Shown here piece by piece: positions 6,245 to 10,528 of a stretch of DNA of 10,528 bases (within the stretch, counting starts at the first letter, position 1; each line of letters opens with the position of its first letter). A model generated the notes under the pieces. The model ran no database searches. It saw only the letters and a program-made list of their open reading frames with translations, and was not told the origin of the DNA. Source of the DNA: JACCTH01 sp050741915 (GTDB lineage: Bacteria > Actinomycetota > Acidimicrobiia > Spongiisociales > ZC4RG35). The stretch is taken from contig JBOGEX010000156.1 in assembly GCA_050741915.1 (NCBI GenBank), forward strand, positions 1 through 10,528, in the 5' to 3' direction. The position numbers were made by a program, and so were the translations under genes.

Positions 6245-7108
6245 ATGCGTTCCTACCAGCAGTACTGCCCGGTTGCGCGAGGAGCGGAGGTGTTCGCAGA
6301 GCGCTGGACACCAATCATCTTGCGCAACATTCTCTATGGGTGTGCAACGTTTAACGAGATCGCTGCTGGCGCCCCCGGATTGTCGCGCTCCCTCTTAACG
6401 AAACGCCTGCGCGAACTGGAGCGGGCCGGAATCATCACCATTAATCCGAAGGAGGATGGACATGGGTCGTTCTACCTTCCCACTGAAGCGGGCCTAGCCA
6501 TCGAACCAGTATTGAACGCACTTGCTGTCTGGGGCGAGATGTGGATGGAGGTGCGACCTGTGCATACCGAACCAGGGGTGGTTCTGTGGTCGTGGTGCCA
6601 GGTCTATCTGAAGCGCGACCTCCTTCCCAAGGAGCGGGTAGTTGTCCGTTTCGACTTCGAATATCGGGGCAAACCAGAAAGAGCCTGGCTGCTCATAGAG
6701 AGAGGGGAAGCCGAGTTATGCGCGACCCATCCTGGCTATAACGAGGATGTTGTCGTCGACGTGAGCGACGCGATGGTCTTCGCTCGCTGGCATCTAGGCC
6801 AAATCGACTGGGCGGACGCGCTCCGATCAGGCGGCATCACAGTCAGCGGTCGCACGGATCTGCGCAAAGCGCTTCCAACGTGGAACCGGCGACCCGAGAT
6901 TGGCAAGCGTCTCCGGAGCGCACAAGGCAATGCCCGACTCATCGCCGACCTCGTCTACCGTCTCGAAGGCGACGAGATTCCCGAGAGCCCGCGGCATGTT
7001 TTTCATCCGGTTGCACCTTCTGTCTGCGAGTCCGGCTCCGAACGGAATTCAGCAGTGGCTCCGACAGGCGAGGATGAACCTCGGGCGGGACGCAGCGCGC
7101 CCACGTAG
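6245..7108 (+). CDS. HxlR-family winged-helix regulator with SCP2-like C-terminal domain
   Basis: Residues 1-105 are an HxlR-type winged helix, with the typical opening MRSYQQYCPVARGAEVFAER, the helix-turn-helix around FNEIAAGAPGLSRSLLTKRL, and a wing ending GHGSFYLPTEAG. Cys8 sits where redox-sensing HxlR proteins often carry their reactive Cys. Residues of about 115-215 look like the SCP2/sterol-carrier-like domain often fused to this group in actinobacteria (W..VYLKRDLLP, then a conserved end LPTW). A ligand-binding role for it is inferred. The start is ATG 6245, with AGGAAG 8 nt upstream. The protein is 287 residues; relatives usually end soon after the LPTW segment. Residues of about 253-287 are read antisense to the EamA gene and look like shadow sequence, so the natural stop may have been lost. 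It is divergent from the hydrolase and probably autoregulates through the GTAC dyad. Confidence 0.85.
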   Translation: MRSYQQYCPVARGAEVFAERWTPIILRNILYGCATFNEIAAGAPGLSRSLLTKRLRELERAGIITINPKEDGHGSFYLPTEAGLAIEPVLNALAVWGEMWMEVRPVHTEPGVVLWSWCQVYLKRDLLPKERVVVRFDFEYRGKPERAWLLIERGEAELCATHPGYNEDVVVDVSDAMVFARWHLGQIDWADALRSGGITVSGRTDLRKALPTWNRRPEIGKRLRSAQGNARLIADLVYRLEGDEIPESPRHVFHPVAPSVCESGSERNSAVAPTGEDEPRAGRSAPT

Positions 7109-7950
7109 ACACCTATCAGGATCACAAGACCTCCGAGCACGAGTCCGCCGCTTACAGGCTCGTCGTCGAGCCACGCAGAGAGCACCACGGTGACAAACGG
7201 GATGAGCACCATCACATACGAGGCGCGCGACGCGGTCCAGTGCTGAAGTACGTAAACGTAGAGCAGGAACACTATGACAGAGCCGATAACAGCCACGTAG
7301 CCGAGCGCGATCCATGTCGCAAGGCGCTGCGGAAGCACGTGCGGCTCGCCCACCACCGCGGACGCGCCTACCAGAATCAGCGCACCCGCCACCATACCCA
7401 CAGCGTTCATGACCACGGCATGCACGGGCGGGAAGCGGCGCACTATCACCAACGCTTCCGCGAAGCACAACACACTGCCCAACACGGCAAGCAGGGAGAG
7501 GAGGGGCACCGACTCCCGCAACGGATCGCGTGAGATCAAGCTAACCCCCACAAGTCCAAGCAGAGTTCCCACGATGGCCGCCGCGCGCAGGCGCTCCTGA
7601 CGCTGGACCACGGCGAGAAGCAGCGTCGCCAGCGGTACGAGCGCGAGCAGCGTCTGGCCGAGACCGGCATGCACCTGAACCAGTGCGTAGTAGTAAAAGC
7701 CGAACGCCCCCCCGAATTGGAAAAGTCCAAAGAGCAGAGCACCCATCAGGGCTCGTCCCCGCGGTAGCGCCAGCTTGAGCGCTGTCATAACAGCCACCAT
7801 CAAGACTGCCGCGAGCAAGAACCGCAGACCCTCTCCCCATAGTGGAGCCAGTTCACGGTTGCTGAACCGTATGGCTACCGCGTTGCCGCCGGCGAGGATC
7901 GCCTCCACGACGAAGGCGGCAAGCACCACTCGCTCCGGGCCCCTAGTCAC
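7003..7950 (-). CDS. EamA/DMT-superfamily transporter
   Basis: This 315-residue protein is almost wholly hydrophobic, with about ten transmembrane segments arranged as two EamA repeats, the size and layout of drug/metabolite permeases. Recognisable parts are the opening segment ILAGGNAVAIRFS, LRFLLAAVLM in helix 2, FYYYALVQVHAGLGQTLLAL at the end of the first repeat, and SYVMVLIPFVTVVLSAWLDD in the second. These proteins move small metabolites or drugs across the inner membrane; the substrate is unknown. The start is GTG at 7950; no good Shine-Dalgarno or leaderless promoter is seen, so the N-terminus is uncertain. The conserved membrane part ends near residue 285. The last 30 residues are polar, of low complexity and antisense to the end of the HxlR gene. 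The two genes overlap tail to tail by 106 bp, so a past rearrangement may have replaced one or both natural 3' ends. Confidence 0.88.
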   Translation of the reverse strand: MTRGPERVVLAAFVVEAILAGGNAVAIRFSNRELAPLWGEGLRFLLAAVLMVAVMTALKLALPRGRALMGALLFGLFQFGGAFGFYYYALVQVHAGLGQTLLALVPLATLLLAVVQRQERLRAAAIVGTLLGLVGVSLISRDPLRESVPLLSLLAVLGSVLCFAEALVIVRRFPPVHAVVMNAVGMVAGALILVGASAVVGEPHVLPQRLATWIALGYVAVIGSVIVFLLYVYVLQHWTASRASYVMVLIPFVTVVLSAWLDDEPVSGGLVLGGLVILIGVYVGALRPARGSSSPVGATAEFRSEPDSQTEGATG

Positions 7951-8142
7951 GGAAAACGCTACGGTCGAATCGGCTGGTCACGACAAGTCCTCTCTAATAC
8001 GGGTCGGTATCGACGGCGCTAGCCGGTAGTCCGCAGCGAAACAAGCGTTCTCGCTCGATACTGGGCGATAGCGGGTGGGTGGGTGCCGCGGGAATTCTCG
8101 TATCCGTTCGGTTCATGCGGCGCACGGCCTTCGTTCATCTAC

Positions 8143-8178
8143 CTGACCTGGTGACACGGTCGGCCGATACTGTGTTCC
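8143..8178 (+). promoter_or_regulatory. Candidate promoter giving a leaderless DUF5519 mRNA
   Basis: CTGACC (8143-8148) and GATACT (8166-8171) are separated by exactly 17 bp and resemble -35 and -10 hexamers. The A of the ATG at 8179 lies 7 nt after the -10, where transcription would start. No Shine-Dalgarno is present, which fits a leaderless transcript of the kind common in actinobacteria. Confidence 0.45.
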
Positions 8179-8553
8179 ATGATCGAGGGTCTACGAGACG
8201 TTATCGCCGCTGTGGATGGGGTGGTGGAAAGCCCGTCCATGTTCAAGGACGATCTCGCTTACTGGGTCAATGGCCAGGAGATCGCCCACTTCGAGAGCGC
8301 TGATCTCATTGAGGTCCGGCTGACCCGAGAGGTCATCCGACGACGCCGCCAACAGTTCAAGGGCGATCCTCGGGTCGACCTCCGCTACTCCGGCTCCGAC
8401 TGGATCACGGTGCATTTTCTTTCACCCGACGATCGGGCCCTGGTGATGGAATTGGTCGAGGATGCGGCCACAGCCCACCGACCGCCGCCGGGGGTCACGC
8501 CTGAGCCGCCTCCCACCGGTCTAGACCTGGAACGTCGCCGCCGTTTCCACTAA
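8179..8553 (+). CDS. DUF5519 / luciferase-domain protein
   Basis: The 124-residue protein matches my memory of the small DUF5519 ('luciferase domain') family. It has an N-terminal helix, a segment AYWVNGQEIAHFESADLIEV with the conserved G-x-E-I-A-H-F core, LTREVIRRRRQQFKGDPRV, and then SDWITVHF followed by a helix of acidic and hydrophobic residues. The C-terminus after residue 98 is Pro-rich and ends in RRRRFH. Despite the domain name, there is no evidence here for light production, and the function of stand-alone members is not known to me. No signal peptide or membrane segment is seen. The ATG at 8179 is the first of the open frame and coincides with the predicted transcription start, so it is probably translated leaderless. 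It stands alone, followed by an IS remnant. Confidence 0.75.
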   Translation: MIEGLRDVIAAVDGVVESPSMFKDDLAYWVNGQEIAHFESADLIEVRLTREVIRRRRQQFKGDPRVDLRYSGSDWITVHFLSPDDRALVMELVEDAATAHRPPPGVTPEPPPTGLDLERRRRFH

Positions 8554-9142
8554 ACCGAGTTCGCTACCGGCCACCCATGACGTGCCGTTCTGATCGCCTC
8601 CGGGATACTCGTTATTGCTCAATACAGGTGATCTCGGCGTAGGAATGGCTCGTTTCCAAGATGGGAGTGTGCAAACACTGTCATCCGCCAGGTCCATACC
8701 GCTTCCCGAGGCACTTACGGAGCGAACCGGGTCCACGCCGAGCTCACCATGGGTCATGGGATCACAGTCGGGCACAACGCCGTAGCCATCCTCATGCAGA
8801 GGGCCGGACTGGCTGGGCTTCCTGGCGCCCACCGTTGCCGGCGGCTGGTCACTACGGCTAAGACCGTCGCTGATCTGGTCGACTTTGACTTCGTCCGCTG
8901 AACCCGACCAGCCGTGGGTGACCGATATCGCCGCACCAGAGAGGGCAAGGTCTACTGCACCGTGGTCCTCGTCGTGTTCAGCCGCCGGGTGGTCGGCTGG
9001 TCGATCGACACCTCGCCCACCTCGGGCCTGGTCACCTCGGCGACGTTGGCCGCGGTTGGAGCGATATTTTTGCCGCTGGGGTTAGCGGCCCGGCGACGAC
9101 GCCGCCCAGAACGAGATCGTGACTCGTCGGCTAAACCGAGTT
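8550..9142. repeat. 12-bp direct repeat flanking the IS3 remnant
   Basis: CTAAACCGAGTT occurs at 8550-8561, overlapping the DUF5519 stop codon, and again at 9131-9142. The two copies are identical, in the same orientation, and bracket the transposase remnant. IS3 elements usually duplicate only 3-5 bp, so this is not a standard target duplication, and a 12-bp match could arise by chance in 10 kb. Terminal inverted repeats were not found. Confidence 0.3.
8674..9054 (+). pseudogene. IS3-family transposase (OrfB) remnant, frameshifted and truncated
   Basis: Three consecutive pieces of an actinobacterial IS3 OrfB integrase can be read. The first is ASRGTYGANRVHAELTMGHG with GHNAVAILMQRAGLAGLPG and VADLVDFDFVR, ending at an in-frame TGA (8899-8901). 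The second is a short stretch in another frame, EPDQPWVTDIA, which carries the first catalytic Asp of the DDE triad. The third returns to the first frame with TREGKVYCTVVLVVFSRRVV and GWSIDTSPTSGLVTSA. Two opposing frameshifts are therefore needed. The later part with the second Asp (SDxGxQY region) and the Glu is missing, as are OrfA and recognisable ends. The normally conserved Asp in the VVLDxFSR segment is Val here. The element cannot be active. The first 110 bp after DUF5519 (8562-8673) show nothing recognisable. Confidence 0.8.
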
Positions 9143-9175
9143 GAAAGTATCTGCTAAGCCGGAGCGGCGAGGGGA

Positions 9176-10081
9176 TCACCATGTGAGCTCGGAGCATTCC
9201 TCGCCTCCTAGTTCGACCTGGAGGGTGGCGTGGGCGATCTCGAAGTCGTCGCGCAATAGCCGACGGGCACCTTCCAGGACCGCCTCTCGGTCAGTGTTCG
9301 AGTCGGTCATGAGATGCACGGAGGCCACTGGCATGTCCGAGGTGAGTGTCCAGACGTGAAGATCATGAACGTCCTCCACTCCTTGGATGGCGCCAAGTTG
9401 GGTCCGGAGCTTGACAATGTCAAGGTTGTCAGGCGCGGCTTGCACCAGCACCCGGATCGCTTTCCGCCCGAGCCGGTAAGCCCGGGGGAGTATGAAAAGG
9501 CCGATGCCGGCGCCGATGATCGGGTCGGCGTAGAGCCAGCCGGTGTAGCGGACGATGAGGGCAGCAGCGACCACACCGAGCGATCCGATCAGGTCGGCGA
9601 TCACTTCCAGAAAGGCGCCTTCCATGTTCAACGACTCGGCTGCGCCTTCTCGCAGCAGGCGCCAGCCGGTCACGTTCACGGCCAGCCCGAGCAGGGCAAC
9701 GACCAACATGGGCCCAGAGAGAATCTCGGGCGGTTCCTGGAATCGGCGACTGGCCTCATAGAGGACGAATCCTGCTACTCCAAAGAGGAGCACGGCGTTG
9801 GCGAGGGCGGCGAGAATCTCGAGCCGGTAAAGGCCGAAGGTCCGATGGTTTCCGCTGCTGGCCTTATCGGCGGCGGTGATGGCGGCCAGGGCCATGCCGA
9901 GGCCGAGGGCGTCGGTACCCATATGGCCGGCATCGGAGAGTAGAGCAAGCGAACCGCTGAGGATCCCCGTAATCACCTGGATTACGAGAAATGCCAGGAC
10001 CATCCACAGCACCAACCACAGCCTGCGCTTGTAGCGGGCACCAGCTCGGACCGAGATCCCGTGGTTGTGATCGCCGCTCAC
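9176..10081 (-). CDS. Cation diffusion facilitator (CDF) metal efflux protein
   Basis: This 301-residue protein has the six-helix CDF membrane domain and a C-terminal cytoplasmic metal-binding domain. The helix-2 metal motif is SDAGHMGTD (His53 and Asp57). The helix-5 motif is AFLEVIADLIGS, where Glu159 and Asp163 replace the usual His-x3-Asp. The C-terminal domain carries His239, His242 (VHDLHVW), His256 (SVHL) and His284 (EIAHATLQVE), typical of CzcD/YiiP-like proteins. CDF pumps export Zn2+, Cd2+, Co2+ or similar ions from the cytosol in exchange for protons. The GTG start at 10081-10079 was chosen because it overlaps the ArsR stop as GTGA, and the protein then begins with the short polar SGDHNHG usual for the family. 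The frame is open further upstream to 10273, but that part is Arg/Pro-rich shadow within arsR. It is the second gene of a metal-responsive operon. Confidence 0.92.
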   Translation of the reverse strand: MSGDHNHGISVRAGARYKRRLWLVLWMVLAFLVIQVITGILSGSLALLSDAGHMGTDALGLGMALAAITAADKASSGNHRTFGLYRLEILAALANAVLLFGVAGFVLYEASRRFQEPPEILSGPMLVVALLGLAVNVTGWRLLREGAAESLNMEGAFLEVIADLIGSLGVVAAALIVRYTGWLYADPIIGAGIGLFILPRAYRLGRKAIRVLVQAAPDNLDIVKLRTQLGAIQGVEDVHDLHVWTLTSDMPVASVHLMTDSNTDREAVLEGARRLLRDDFEIAHATLQVELGGEECSELTW

Positions 10082-10467
10082 TGCCGGTCGTCGTGGCCGT
10101 GGAGATAGTGCTCTACAGCCACGTCGAGGAGAAGGCGGACGTGGGTGTCGTCGACCCGGTAGTAGACGGTGCGGCCCTCCTTGCGGGAACGGACCAACCC
10201 GGCCAGCCGCAGCTGGCGAAGCTGATGACTGGTGGCCGACTCGGTCGTGTCCACGCACGCTGCCAGGTCGCACACGCAGAGTTCGCCGGCTTCCAACAGG
10301 GCATAGATCATCCGCAACCGGGAAGGGTCGGAAAGCAGCTTGAACCGTTCGGCCAACACAGTGGCCTCATCCGAGTCGAGCAGGACCTGACGGAGGGTTT
10401 CCACCCGATCGGGATGGATCATCCGCACCTCACAGCCGTCGTCGGGGAGGTGGATCACATCGCTCAT
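10078..10467 (-). CDS. ArsR/SmtB-family metal-sensing repressor
   Basis: This 129-residue winged-helix repressor has SDPSRLRMIYALLEAGELCV leading into the alpha-3 metal box ELCVCDLA (Cys64, Cys66). The recognition helix lies around TESATSHQLRQLRLAGLV, and the wing is RKEGRTVYYRV. Two known sensing sites can be traced. The alpha-5 site D-x-H-x10-H-x2-H (Asp107, His109, His120, His123) is that of CzrA/SmtB-type zinc and cobalt sensors. An alpha-3N type site is possible from Cys64/Cys66 with N-terminal Cys12 and His18, as in CadC and SmtB. Metal binding should release it from DNA and derepress its own operon. It is followed by the CDF exporter with a 4-bp GTGA overlap, so both are translationally coupled. 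The start is ATG 10467. Only 61 bp upstream are in the window; they contain CATATG (10487-10492) but no dyad I can call with confidence. Confidence 0.93.
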   Translation of the reverse strand: MSDVIHLPDDGCEVRMIHPDRVETLRQVLLDSDEATVLAERFKLLSDPSRLRMIYALLEAGELCVCDLAACVDTTESATSHQLRQLRLAGLVRSRKEGRTVYYRVDDTHVRLLLDVAVEHYLHGHDDRQ

Positions 10468-10528
10468 CTCGACCCCAGGCTAACCACATATGAGCGGGTC
10501 GATGGATTTACATAGGTTCAGATGACCG

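Noticed and set aside
9314..9943. + strand open frame, 209 codons
   Set aside because: It is antisense to the CDF gene and has no recognisable motif.
10481..10528. 12-2-12 type ArsR operator upstream of the repressor
   Set aside because: Only weak TATG/CATA matches are visible and the window ends; not enough for a call.
1..10528. CRISPR arrays, tRNA or rRNA genes, phage or toxin-antitoxin modules, biosynthetic clusters
   Set aside because: No regularly spaced repeats, cloverleaf-like segments or hallmark genes were seen by reading both strands.

Overview
The window looks like chromosome of a high-GC actinobacterium, probably an Acidimicrobiia-type lineage. This is inferred from the Thr/Ala/Pro-rich lipoprotein linker, a DUF222-HNH (13E12-type) gene, an HxlR-SCP2 regulator, a DUF5519 protein and an actinobacterial-type IS3 remnant. 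No rRNA, tRNA, CRISPR array or intact mobile element was seen.

Layout. (a) 1-489 (+): C-terminal part of a secreted YxFxxD-repeat lipoprotein, cut at its signal peptide by the window edge. (b) 493-2198 (-): a two-gene operon, sirtuin deacetylase then tandem-GNAT acetyltransferase, overlapping by ATGA. (c) 2199-2872: a gene-poor stretch holding one good candidate for a 40-residue membrane protein (2633-2755, -) with a strong ribosome binding site. (d) 2873-4051 (-): an intact DUF222-HNH endonuclease-like gene whose start codon lies inside a LexA/SOS-box-like palindrome. (e) 4156-5034 (-): two decayed genes, a nitroreductase with a one-base frameshift and a quinol-monooxygenase-like (ABM) gene with a large internal deletion, separated by a leader with a 10-bp-arm dyad.

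(f) 5146-6108 (-) and 6245-7108 (+): an alpha/beta hydrolase divergent from an HxlR-type regulator. Their intergenic region carries the perfect dyad GGTACA-N11-TGTACC, a likely regulator-binding site. (g) 7003-7950 (-): an EamA/DMT permease that converges on and overlaps the regulator by 106 bp. (h) 8179-8553 (+): a DUF5519 protein with a promoter placed for leaderless transcription. (i) about 8674-9054 (+): a frameshifted, truncated IS3-family transposase remnant. (j) 9176-10467 (-): a metal-resistance operon, ArsR/SmtB sensor then CDF efflux pump, overlapping by GTGA.

The clearest functional units are the metal-responsive ArsR-CDF operon, the sirtuin-acetyltransferase pair and the hydrolase/HxlR divergon. 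I found no convincing evidence of a wholly new system. The most notable signals are the LexA-like box over the DUF222 start, the HxlR dyad, the coupled deacetylase/acetyltransferase pair, the small membrane ORF and the cluster of decaying redox genes.
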